Shown in pieces: positions 55,754 through 63,869 of a stretch of 64,000 bases of DNA. Both the position numbers and the translations under genes were made by a program. Numbering within the stretch: position 1 is the stretch's first letter; each line of letters starts with the position of its first letter. Under the pieces are notes generated by a model. The model made no database searches, was not told the origin of the DNA, and was given only the letters and a program-made list of their open reading frames with translations. The stretch comes from Gammaproteobacteria bacterium (lineage in GTDB: Bacteria > Pseudomonadota > Gammaproteobacteria > JAADGQ01): positions 1-64,000 of the forward strand of contig JAKITI010000003.1 in assembly GCA_021648145.1 (NCBI GenBank), given 5' to 3'.

Positions 55754-56901
55754 TTTACACGTAGCTCACGAATTACATCTGTATGTGCCAATATTCCGAC
55801 CAAACGCTGTTCATCGTTCAGTATGGGAATATGACGAATTCCTTTCTCTTTGAAAATTGAAAAAGCATGGGCAACAGGTTCGTTTTCTTGCAAAGTAATC
55901 ACAGGCGATGTCATCAACTGCCCTACCACTTCAGGTTTAATTGAGGTCAGTTCGCCCATCTGTTTGGTCACTATTTTTAGGCGCTCCTCAATGCTTTTTT
56001 TATGATATTTATCGGCCTCTTTTATGAAATCACAGGCAGTGATGATGCCACTGATTCGTCCAGATTTATCAATCACTGGAATGCTACGTATTTTGTGTTC
56101 TTGCATGAGCCTCCATGCTTCATCCAGACTACTGCCAAACTCTACTGAAATAACAGGGTGAGTCATAATATCCTTGCAAGCCTTCGTTCCCAAATTGCGT
56201 TTATGAGCGAGCAGAGTTGCATTTGTATAAATATTGTTTAAATCTGTAATGGAAACATCTATATAAGCGTTGATCTCTTGCAGCGCCTTGTTTAAATCAT
56301 CTTTTGAAAAAGGCAGCAGGTTTGGCAAGTCACTTTCTTTGCTCTCTTCGTCATCAAAAACAAAGGTTAACTCTTTTGTTTTACGTCTCTTGGCGAGTAT
56401 CAGGCGTGTCAACCAGACTGCCACGGCCATAATTAACACATTCAGGCCAACAGGCACGAGTACGTAAAGATACCCCAAAGCATGAATTTGATCACCACCA
56501 ACGACAGCAACCAATGCAGCTGCGCCTCCTGGAGGGTGTAAACAGCTCAATTCATGCATCACAAAAATAGCGAGCCCCACAGCTAAAGCACTGGCTAGAA
56601 ACAGATCAGGAATCCATTGAGCACAGGTAACTCCCACAATGGCTGACACCAAGTGCCCGCCTACAAATGGCCAAGGCTGAGTTAATTGGCTATGTGGCGC
56701 TGCATAGAGTAGTACTGCGGCGGCTCCCATTGAAGCGACTACAAAAGGTAATCCAGCATCACCTACAAAGTGATGGCTAACCCATGTGACAAGACCAATG
56801 CCAATAATGGCACCTAATGAAGATAAGAACACTTCATCCTGGGATTGCCTGGCTGGTATTTCGCCAAAAACAAATTGTTTTAACCTTATTAGAAGATCCA
56901 A
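55750..56901 (-). CDS. HPP-family membrane protein with two CBS domains
   Basis: The 383-residue protein has an N-terminal HPP domain with about four membrane helices (about 27-175), including the namesake motif in SCLHPPGGAAALVAVVGG, and a cytoplasmic tail with two CBS domains (about 240-300 and 320-380; DIMTHPVISVEFGSSLDEAW and LMTSPVITLQENEPVAHAFS). HPP proteins of cyanobacteria and plant plastids transport nitrite, and CBS pairs usually sense adenine nucleotides, so nucleotide-gated nitrite or anion transport is a reasonable guess. The start appears to be a TTG behind TAGGCC. Its stop overlaps the end of the convergent reductase gene by four bases. Confidence 0.85.
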   Translation of the reverse strand: MDLLIRLKQFVFGEIPARQSQDEVFLSSLGAIIGIGLVTWVSHHFVGDAGLPFVVASMGAAAVLLYAAPHSQLTQPWPFVGGHLVSAIVGVTCAQWIPDLFLASALAVGLAIFVMHELSCLHPPGGAAALVAVVGGDQIHALGYLYVLVPVGLNVLIMAVAVWLTRLILAKRRKTKELTFVFDDEESKESDLPNLLPFSKDDLNKALQEINAYIDVSITDLNNIYTNATLLAHKRNLGTKACKDIMTHPVISVEFGSSLDEAWRLMQEHKIRSIPVIDKSGRISGIITACDFIKEADKYHKKSIEERLKIVTKQMGELTSIKPEVVGQLMTSPVITLQENEPVAHAFSIFKEKGIRHIPILNDEQRLVGILAHTDVIRELRVN

Positions 56902-56988
56902 TTGATGGCCTATACATTATGATTGGTTAAGTTATCGTCATTTGTTGCCGCAATTAAAACTATATTTAGAATAAATTGGGTGGAATTG

Positions 56989-58257
56989 GTGGCAAATTTT
57001 TTTATTAAGCCTGCCAGGATGGCGAATGCAGCATTTAAGTTTTTATCTAAGGTCGTACTGTTAGCAGCAATAATGCTGGGAAGTACGGCAACCTTGAGCT
57101 ATTTGGTTAATAATCAATACCAGCAACAAATTAATATATTACAGAAAGATAACGCATTAGAAAAAGTTCAGGAAATTGAGAAAAAGCGCTTGGATTTACT
57201 TCTGTTTTCGGTGTTGATTTTTGCTCTGTTTATTTACATATTGACCGGTTATTACTCGGGTACTATGCGAGCTATTAATGATCTGAAAAGAAATAGTCAG
57301 GCGATTGTGGATGGTGAATTGTCACTGCATCTTAAATCAACAACGCATGATGAATTGGGTTCGTTATATGGCAGTTTAGAGACAATTTCTACAGAGTTTG
57401 AACGTGCCATCAGTGAAATTACAGAGTCAGCTGCTGAAGTGCAAAGTGCTGCATCTGAACTGTCAATAGCCGCTAAACGAGAAGTTAAAAACTCACAGCA
57501 ACAGGTGCAATCTGTTTCTGCAATTACTTTGGCTATTGAGGCGGCTGCACAAAATAGCCTTGAAATCGCAGGTCAGGCAAAAGATGTTAAAACGGCGGTT
57601 GATCATACTGATCAGCTTGCGGGTGATGGTGGGGAAGTGGTTATTAAATCTATTGAAAGTATTCAGCAGACATTTGAATCTGTTGAAAATTCTGAGCGTT
57701 TATTAACAACGCTGGGAGAGCGCTCTAATGAAATCAGCAAAATTATTGAAGTGATTCAGGAAATTGCAGCACAGACCAATTTGCTTGCATTGAATGCAGC
57801 GATTGAAGCGGCGCGTGCGGGTGAGCATGGTCGTGGATTTGCTGTAGTTTCTGACGAGGTGCGTTCCTTATCTCAGCGAACCCATCAGGCAACGGCTCAA
57901 ATTACCGGCATGGTGAGTACAATTCAGGAAGAAATTTCGAATAATATTTCCAGTATGGAAGCAGTTCATAATAATGTTGTGAGAGGTGTTGAGTGGGGTA
58001 ATAAGGCAGGAGATCATTTGCAGCAAATTAGAATAAATGCGATGAATACGTCTAATGTGATGCATGAAATTACTGAAGCAATATTACAACAGAGCAATAA
58101 AACTCAAGAGATTGCGAAGCATATTGAAAATATTAACCAAGCCGCTATTGAAAATGGTGCAGCATTTGATGAAACATCAACAACAGCAGATTATTTGCAA
58201 ACACTTTCTCAGCACATGGTTGATGTTATTCCAAATAATAAATCGTCGCATTCATAA
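56989..58257 (+). CDS. Minimal chemoreceptor (MCP) with almost no periplasmic domain
   Basis: This roughly 422-residue chemoreceptor has two membrane helices separated by only about 30 residues (first [19 protein letters not shown]; second [18 protein letters not shown]), then HAMP ([20 protein letters not shown]) and a full signalling domain with [20 protein letters not shown] and [18 protein letters not shown]. It therefore lacks a normal ligand-binding domain and may take its signal from a partner; the NIT-like membrane protein gene begins 40 bases downstream. The start is uncertain: GTG 56989 behind GGGTGG is chosen, TTG 56923 is longer and ATG 57019 shorter. Confidence 0.85.
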   Translation: MANFFIKPARMANAAFKFLSKVVLLAAIMLGSTATLSYLVNNQYQQQINILQKDNALEKVQEIEKKRLDLLLFSVLIFALFIYILTGYYSGTMRAINDLKRNSQAIVDGELSLHLKSTTHDELGSLYGSLETISTEFERAISEITESAAEVQSAASELSIAAKREVKNSQQQVQSVSAITLAIEAAAQNSLEIAGQAKDVKTAVDHTDQLAGDGGEVVIKSIESIQQTFESVENSERLLTTLGERSNEISKIIEVIQEIAAQTNLLALNAAIEAARAGEHGRGFAVVSDEVRSLSQRTHQATAQITGMVSTIQEEISNNISSMEAVHNNVVRGVEWGNKAGDHLQQIRINAMNTSNVMHEITEAILQQSNKTQEIAKHIENINQAAIENGAAFDETSTTADYLQTLSQHMVDVIPNNKSSHS

Positions 58258-58297
58258 ATTCAGAAGTTGTCATGATTACTAAGTGGGGAAAGCAGTA

Positions 58298-59254
58298 ATG
58301 ATTTTAACTCTGTCCATAATAGTTGTTAGTGCCATTTTGGCGTTAACTATTACAACGATTCATTGTAAGAGGTCAGCCTTATTTATTCGGCATCAGCGCC
58401 AAGGTATTGGCGCTATTGGTGAAATTCGTAAGTTGATTGAGTTCATGCCTCAGCATCGAGGCATGTCTAACTCACTGCTTCTAGGTGATGACTCTTTTAA
58501 AGAAAAAATTATTGAAGTTCAAAATAAGGTAGACAAAAGTATTCAGGAAATTGATAAAACGGGGGATATTGAAGGAAAGTTACTGCGTTGGAAGATAATC
58601 AAAGCCGACTGGGTCTCATTAAAAAATTGTTATTCGGGTTTGTCAGCATCTAAAAGTTTTCAACAACATTCAGATTTGATCAATGAAGTGCTCTATTTAA
58701 TTGTTGATGTTGCAAACGATTCGGGGCTTTACTTTCATGAAGATAAAAAGTGCCGGGATTTGACCGTCGGGCTATTTTATTATTTGCCGATGATGATTGA
58801 ATTTGTTGCGCGTGCTCGTGGTGTGGGAGCCGGTGTTGCAGCACAAAACAGAGTAATCATATCTGCACGTATTAAACTTCAGTTTTTACATAAGCGGGTC
58901 AATAAAAGTTTAGAATCTATTCATTCAACGCTGGCTCAATCATTGGCGGATACCAGTTATCAAGGTCAATCACCTGAAGTACTCATTACTGAAGGCCTTC
59001 AGCCTACCTATTTCTTTATGCACATTCTGCAGGAAAATTTATTAGGCGAACGTGGAGTTGCGATCAGTTCCACTGAATACTTTGACGCAGGTACATCGGC
59101 AATATCAACGAGCTTTGAGCTGTTTGATACGTTAATACCTATTGTGAATGACTATTCAGATAAGGATGAAGTGAAACTGAAGCGGCAGATCAAATGGCTC
59201 TGGTTTTTTGGTTTTATTATCACTGGGGCAACTGCATTTTTTGTACTGATTTGA
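58298..59254 (+). CDS. Membrane protein with NIT-like (nitrate/nitrite-sensing) domain and no output domain
   Basis: The 318-residue protein has one membrane helix at each end (about 2-20 and 298-317) around a large helical periplasmic part. That part resembles the NIT domain of bacterial nitrate/nitrite receptors: the first conserved region is IRKLIEFMPQHRGMSNSLLL and the second MIEFVARARGVGAGVAAQNR, each with the typical Arg-Gly. NIT domains normally precede a HAMP-MCP, kinase or ANTAR module, but here nothing follows the second helix. The ATG at 58298 is preferred to GTG 58283 because GGGGAA lies at the right distance. It follows the minimal chemoreceptor by 40 bases, suggesting one functional unit. 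Confidence 0.75.
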   Translation: MILTLSIIVVSAILALTITTIHCKRSALFIRHQRQGIGAIGEIRKLIEFMPQHRGMSNSLLLGDDSFKEKIIEVQNKVDKSIQEIDKTGDIEGKLLRWKIIKADWVSLKNCYSGLSASKSFQQHSDLINEVLYLIVDVANDSGLYFHEDKKCRDLTVGLFYYLPMMIEFVARARGVGAGVAAQNRVIISARIKLQFLHKRVNKSLESIHSTLAQSLADTSYQGQSPEVLITEGLQPTYFFMHILQENLLGERGVAISSTEYFDAGTSAISTSFELFDTLIPIVNDYSDKDEVKLKRQIKWLWFFGFIITGATAFFVLI

Positions 59255-59260
59255 TCGTTC

Positions 59261-60457
59261 CTATCCCAAGCGTCCATCTACGCGTCGCATGACCAAAACC
59301 GGCAGATAGATCAAGAAAAATAGAGCAAATGAACTGATCCATAATACTTGTGATATGCCGATCCATATTGTGTAGTGATCAGAAAATAATAGCGGAAAGA
59401 TAACTCTGACGATTGACCCTGTGAGCAATAGCAATAAGCTCGGAACTAATAGCTTGGGTGGCTCAGCAATATTTCTGCCTGTATGGCCCAATGAGACGCG
59501 AGCCATCATGCCCATCGTCATCATGCCAATTCCTCCCATCGCAAATGCGTGTATCGTAATGCTGGCCGTTAAATCTAAAAACAGAGCTAATGCGGTTAAT
59601 AAAAAACCAAAAATAAGAAATATATAGGCGATATAAAGAATCCAGAGCAGTGGTTTTTTCCAGATTCCAACGGTGTACCATCCCCATAGCCTAATGCTAT
59701 GTAGCACAAATAAAGTGGTAGCAAGTAAAGCAGTGATGGTGTCGAGTGCGGTAAAACTGGCAGTGATCCAGAATATAAAAAATAGCACTAGGCTTGAAAC
59801 ATCCAGCCATTGCCAATTTTTAATTTGAGCAGGGTCATCCACTCCTTTTTCAATGAAAAATGGAATCACTCGCCGACCTAACATGAGAATCAGACCAATA
59901 ACAAGGTAGAGGCCGGATAACAAACCTTGTTGTACACCATTTTCAATCACTCCAGCATTGCCAAGATAAAAAAGAATATTGCTTAAAAGTATCAGAATAA
60001 GTTTGGCGATAATGCCTAGTTGCTTGCGACTATTGGCTTTGATGATGGGATAAGTGAGTGCGACAATTAAAACCAATAAAAACAGGCAGTCTAGCACAGC
60101 AATAATCTCAATGGGTGTTTGGGTTAAAGCTAAAATTCGAGTGACTGCCCAGAGTGTAAAAAGCCCCGCTAGCTGATAGCCTTGCAGGGTTTGAATGCCT
60201 GTCCAGTTTTTAACCGCTGTCAGTAAAAAACCTGCAATGACGGCAAGGCTATAACCATAAATCATTTCATGGGCATGCCAGGTGGTTGCGGGTAAACCGG
60301 CAAGCCCAAGGTTCCAGCCCAGTAGGTAGACTCCCAGCCATACCGTCATGGCTAAAATAGAAAATGCAGCAGCCCCCAGAAAAAATGGACGGAAGCCTAA
60401 ACTAAATAGAGCAAACTTGGGAATATTGCGTGCGGGTGGTTCAATATTAATAAGCAT
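59261..60457 (-). CDS. nnrS: NnrS family haem-copper membrane protein
   Basis: NnrS is a polytopic membrane protein that protects against nitrosative stress and is controlled by NO regulators in denitrifiers and Vibrio. The 398-residue protein has about twelve hydrophobic segments. Family marks are the N-terminal LFSLGFRPFFLGAAAFSILA, the metal-binding TWHAHEMIYGYSLAVIAGFL followed by LTAVKNWTG, RVIPFFIEKGV, HAFAMGGIGMMTMGMMARVS and LGHTGR. Its stop lies six bases from the convergent NIT-like gene. No clear NsrR or FNR-type site was found in the 146 bases upstream. Confidence 0.92.
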   Translation of the reverse strand: MLINIEPPARNIPKFALFSLGFRPFFLGAAAFSILAMTVWLGVYLLGWNLGLAGLPATTWHAHEMIYGYSLAVIAGFLLTAVKNWTGIQTLQGYQLAGLFTLWAVTRILALTQTPIEIIAVLDCLFLLVLIVALTYPIIKANSRKQLGIIAKLILILLSNILFYLGNAGVIENGVQQGLLSGLYLVIGLILMLGRRVIPFFIEKGVDDPAQIKNWQWLDVSSLVLFFIFWITASFTALDTITALLATTLFVLHSIRLWGWYTVGIWKKPLLWILYIAYIFLIFGFLLTALALFLDLTASITIHAFAMGGIGMMTMGMMARVSLGHTGRNIAEPPKLLVPSLLLLLTGSIVRVIFPLLFSDHYTIWIGISQVLWISSFALFFLIYLPVLVMRRVDGRLG

Positions 60458-60603
60458 TATTTAATTCTAACTCAAACCTTTATTAGTTTTGAAGGTGAAA
60501 TTTTATTAAAGAAAATATGAACTTGCAATTTATGTAATATCCCTTCATTCTTAGTGTGGTTTCGACTATGAAAGTTCAAGTAATCTAAAGCTGCCGGGTT
60601 ATT

Positions 60604-61293
60604 ATGCAAAGAATTATTGTAATGAACTCCAAGGGCGGATGCGGTAAAACAACCATCGCAACGAACTTGGCAAGTTATTACGCGTCGAAGGGACTCAATA
60701 CCGCGTTATTTGATTATGATCCTCAAGGGTCAAGTACAGAATGGCTTCGTCAACGGTCTGTTGATATGCCTGATATTTATGGAGTTGTGGGGTATCGAAC
60801 TCGCACAGCTCAAAGCAGCACGCAAGCCTGGAAGCTTAAGGTGCCGCTTGATACTCAGCGTATTGTGCTAGATATGCCTGGGGGAATTAAAGCACATGAG
60901 CTGTCCGCTCACGTCAAAAATATTAATGCCGTGATTATCCCGGTATTGCCTTCTTCCATTGATATGGCTGCAACGGCTCGTTTTGTTCGGGAGCTTATAT
61001 TTGCAACGCGGTTACGCCGCAATAAAACCCCCGTTTTTTTTGTAGGAAATCGTGTTCATCAACACGCCAATACATTTCATAAGCTTGAAGCATTCCTTGA
61101 TGATATGAGTATTCCTGTCGCGGCTAATTTTAAGGATAGTCTAGACTATGTAAGAGCAGCAGAAACAGGTATTGGTATTCATGAGATGACATGCCAGTCT
61201 GTTCAGCATGAACGGGCGAGTTGGGATGAGATGATAGGTAAGATTGATGCTGCGTTAAAGTCACCGAGCACTCATGCGGCACTTTACGGTTAG
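60604..61293 (+). CDS. Orphan ParA/MinD-type ATPase
   Basis: This 229-residue ATPase has the deviant Walker A motif of the ParA/MinD family (MNSKGGCGKTTIATNLASYY), Walker A' DYDPQGSSTEWL and the switch II region IVLDMPGG. It has no N-terminal helix-turn-helix, so it is the short type. No parB, parS-like repeat or partner gene is visible; family members position chromosomes, plasmids, chemoreceptor arrays or flagella. Its closeness to two chemoreceptors allows a role in array placement, but that is speculative. A strong terminator follows 27 bases after the stop. Confidence 0.85.
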   Translation: MQRIIVMNSKGGCGKTTIATNLASYYASKGLNTALFDYDPQGSSTEWLRQRSVDMPDIYGVVGYRTRTAQSSTQAWKLKVPLDTQRIVLDMPGGIKAHELSAHVKNINAVIIPVLPSSIDMAATARFVRELIFATRLRRNKTPVFFVGNRVHQHANTFHKLEAFLDDMSIPVAANFKDSLDYVRAAETGIGIHEMTCQSVQHERASWDEMIGKIDAALKSPSTHAALYG

Positions 61294-61320
61294 TTTTCGG
61301 TGAATTTATCTAGATGATAA

Positions 61321-61348
61321 AAAAGCCGGACGAAAAGGTCCGGCTTTT
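61321..61348. terminator. Bidirectional terminator between parA and porin genes
   Basis: AAAAGCCGGAC (61321-61331) and GTCCGGCTTTT (61338-61348) form a perfect 11-base stem with a GAAAAG loop. A- and U-runs on both sides serve the convergent parA-like and porin genes. Confidence 0.92.
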
Positions 61349-61363
61349 GAATGAGTTCTAGTT

Positions 61364-62317
61364 TTAGAAATTATGCTCAATGCCTAGGCCAAAAACGTTT
61401 GTCTCTTTCTTTGCATCATCTTCAATGGCTGAATAATAAGCAAATGTTTTTGTCATTTTGCTTAATTCATAATCAACACCGAAAGCTATTTGTGTATTGC
61501 CTTTTCTGGTTTCATCAGAGGTGGCGTATTGCGCTTTAAATTTGAATGTATCCATTTTGTAGTAGCCGCTGATAACAAAAGCATCTTCCGCATCTTTGGA
61601 TCCATCTGAAGGTTCTGATTGTTGCCATAGAGCGCCAGCACCAAAGCCTTTTCCTTTGTAAAGTGCTGTTGCACGAACAGCGTCTTTATCTTTAATGGCA
61701 TCATCCATTGCAACAGCAAAATACATGGCATCACGTTTATAATTAAGGGACACGGATTTGCCATCAGCAATACCATCTTCTTTATCCGTGCCAGCTTTTT
61801 CGCCTGGTTGTAGAAGTGCTGTGATAGATGCGCCTTCAAAACTTGGTGATGTATACATAATGGCGTTTTTTGCTCGCACTTCACCACTTAATATATTTTT
61901 TAAGTCACCGTTCTTTAAATTATTAAACATGTCAATTTTGCCTTGAGACGTTTTGAACGGTGTGTCATGACGACCTAAAATAATTTTTCCAGCTACGCCT
62001 TTCAGGCCAACATACGCATTACGTTGAGTAAAAGGGGTATTATCTTTCGCTGTATCATCTGGGTATATACCATATTCCAGTTTATAAATGACATTCAGGT
62101 TTTCCTTGATTTCAGTGTTACCTTTAAACCCTAAACGAGAGCTAGCATTTGCAATCTCCCAGGCTTTATCGGTGCCGTCATCAATATTGATCACAGAAAG
62201 GTTGATTTTTCCATAAATTTTGCCATCAATTGGGCCTTCAGCTAATACGGAAGAGGAGCCAAAAGCAATCACAATAGCAGCTGTAATGGGTAGAGTTTTT
62301 TTTGTATGTATATTCAT
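61364..62317 (-). CDS. Gram-negative porin
   Basis: The 317-residue outer-membrane porin has a signal peptide (TKKTLPITAAIVIAFGSSSV, cut after VLA) and alternating beta-strands with the family's first strand (GPIDGKIYGKINLSVINID), the loop-3-like region KIILGRHDTPFKTSQGKID, and a C-terminal strand ending in Phe (NVFGLGIEHNF), the BAM recognition signal. It resembles the general Gram-negative porin family of beta- and gammaproteobacteria. Substrate selectivity cannot be read. The ATG at 62317 gives a clean signal peptide. It is divergent from the next porin. Confidence 0.92.
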   Translation of the reverse strand: MNIHTKKTLPITAAIVIAFGSSSVLAEGPIDGKIYGKINLSVINIDDGTDKAWEIANASSRLGFKGNTEIKENLNVIYKLEYGIYPDDTAKDNTPFTQRNAYVGLKGVAGKIILGRHDTPFKTSQGKIDMFNNLKNGDLKNILSGEVRAKNAIMYTSPSFEGASITALLQPGEKAGTDKEDGIADGKSVSLNYKRDAMYFAVAMDDAIKDKDAVRATALYKGKGFGAGALWQQSEPSDGSKDAEDAFVISGYYKMDTFKFKAQYATSDETRKGNTQIAFGVDYELSKMTKTFAYYSAIEDDAKKETNVFGLGIEHNF

Positions 62318-62755
62318 ATAGTTAAATGCCCGAAGGTATCTCCTTTGTGGTATTGGATAGTTTACACATTGCAATATTACTAACGAAATATTACAAGAAT
62401 ATTAAGAATCCTGAAGTTTGACCTGTTTTAGTGCAACACTGCATTTTGGCGGTTATCGAAAATACAATCAGATTTTTTGCTAAACCTTGTTGTTTGGGTA
62501 CTTATGATTTTGCAGGTCACTAGCAAGTTGATCTTGAAGGAAAACCTTAAGTTAATTTGGTGGTGCGCATTAAAAACGTGAAGTTTATCAAAATTTCAGG
62601 GGGGTGGGTGGTATGCATGAAGGTTTCGATCAATTTAGAATCCTGATGATTTTTATAAGAAATAGTTGCATTCCCAGTCATTGCTGTTATAAATGCATTC
62701 GTCATGCTATTTAAGTATGGCTTTTTTTAGCAATAATAATTCGGAGAGTTATATC
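62318..62755. other. Intergenic region between divergent porin genes
   Basis: This 438-base stretch has no convincing gene. It holds a good promoter for the plus-strand porin (62666-62693) and an AT-rich part (about 62365-62410) with repeated AATATTA words that may contain the other porin's promoter. No PhoB box or other known operator was recognised. Confidence 0.5.
62666..62693 (+). promoter_or_regulatory. Probable sigma-70 promoter of the plus-strand porin
   Basis: TTGCAT (62666-62671) and TATAAA (62688-62693) are 16 bases apart. The likely start of transcription, near 62700, would leave a leader of about 55 bases before the GTG start of the porin gene. Confidence 0.55.
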
Positions 62756-63802
62756 GTGAATAAGAGCCTGATTACCCTCGCCGTCGCTGCTGCTGTCGCT
62801 GTGCCGATGCCTGCTAGCGCCGCCAAAGCTGAAGCTAAATTTTTCGGTTATTCTCAGATTACTGCTGCTGTAGGTAAAGGAGCAGTTGATAATGATAAGG
62901 CTGATGGGCTGCGTTTTGGCGCTGATAGTATTCGTATTGGTTATAAAATTAAACGAGACAAGGCATGGGGTAAGTTGCAACTGGACTTTAATAAGACTGA
63001 TAATTCTGGTTACGATAAGGATGCAACAAAAATTGGTGTACCAGAGATCATTAAGGATGCAGTTGTCGGTTATAAACTCAGCAAAGCGGCTAAAATCAGT
63101 GCGGGTGTTTTTAAAACGCCTATTGGTATGGATTTCAATGTCGCAGGCAAAAAACTTGATATTACCAAGCGTGGAATGGAGGCAGGCCTTGTATTGGAAC
63201 GTGCTGCGGGTCTGATGTTGAGTGGTCGAAGCCTGAGTGGTTTCGGTTATGATTTAGGTGTTTTTAATCCCACTGGTCGTTCTTATGCAGTTGATTTTGG
63301 TGATGCGGGTGATGCTATGGCTTACGCTGGCCGAGTGACGTATGACATGGATGAAAGTTTACATTTTGAACTCTCTTATGGTTCGAGTACTCAAAATTCT
63401 GACTCTACTGATGAAGATTATACCGTGACGGGTGTTGCGGGTTCCTACAAAACAGGGGCCATGACTTTCAAAGCTGAGTATATTACGGGTAGTAATGTAA
63501 AGGGCAAGAAAGGTAGCGATGAAAGTGTTGGATATATACATGCGGGTTACACCATTGATAAGATGAATGAAGCTGTGATCCGTCACTATTCTGCTAATAG
63601 TAAGTCTGAGGGCGCTGATGATACCCGCTTAGGTAATACTTACATTGGCTGGAATATCTTTTTGGCTGAGAAGAAGCAAAATGCTCGTATCCAGCTAAAC
63701 TATGTCGTGGCTTCTGGCGACAAAAAGACCTACAACGGTTATGCAACGGGTAAGGGCTACACAGATAATGTCTTCTTGGCACAGTTTCAAGTGGGTTTCT
63801 AA
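62756..63802 (+). CDS. Outer-membrane porin (Porin O/P-like)
   Basis: The 348-residue protein starts at a GTG behind GGAGAG; this gives a textbook signal peptide (NKSLITLAVAAAVAVPMPAS, cut after ASA). The mature protein is a beta-barrel: FFGYSQITAAVGKG, a long set of amphipathic strands, and a C-terminal strand ending in Phe (NVFLAQFQVGF). The segment YKLSKAAKISAGVFKTPIG recalls the phosphate-selective porin O/P family, but the substrate is uncertain. An in-frame ATG at 62693 would put the signal peptide inside a long tail. A terminator follows. Confidence 0.85.
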   Translation: MNKSLITLAVAAAVAVPMPASAAKAEAKFFGYSQITAAVGKGAVDNDKADGLRFGADSIRIGYKIKRDKAWGKLQLDFNKTDNSGYDKDATKIGVPEIIKDAVVGYKLSKAAKISAGVFKTPIGMDFNVAGKKLDITKRGMEAGLVLERAAGLMLSGRSLSGFGYDLGVFNPTGRSYAVDFGDAGDAMAYAGRVTYDMDESLHFELSYGSSTQNSDSTDEDYTVTGVAGSYKTGAMTFKAEYITGSNVKGKKGSDESVGYIHAGYTIDKMNEAVIRHYSANSKSEGADDTRLGNTYIGWNIFLAEKKQNARIQLNYVVASGDKKTYNGYATGKGYTDNVFLAQFQVGF

Positions 63803-63828
63803 ACTTGGTTTAGATGTGTGTGCCTAAG

Positions 63829-63856
63829 TAGGAGCGGGTCACCGCTCCTATGAATT
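63829..63856 (+). terminator. Terminator after the plus-strand porin
   Basis: TAGGAGCGG (63829-63837) pairs perfectly with CCGCTCCTA (63842-63850) around a GTCA loop and is followed by TGAATTTTT. It lies 27 bases after the porin stop. Confidence 0.8.
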
Positions 63857-63869
63857 TTTCTGATAGTTC

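Noticed and set aside
59250-59266. TTGATCGTTCCTA as a third copy of the palindromic repeat
   Set aside because: Only about 11 bases match the repeat end and no arm follows; not distinguishable from chance.
60458-60603. NsrR or FNR/DNR-type site upstream of nnrS
   Set aside because: The best NsrR half-site resemblance (AAGGTGAAATT) is 7-8 of 11 on one side only; no TTGAT-ATCAA dyad is present.
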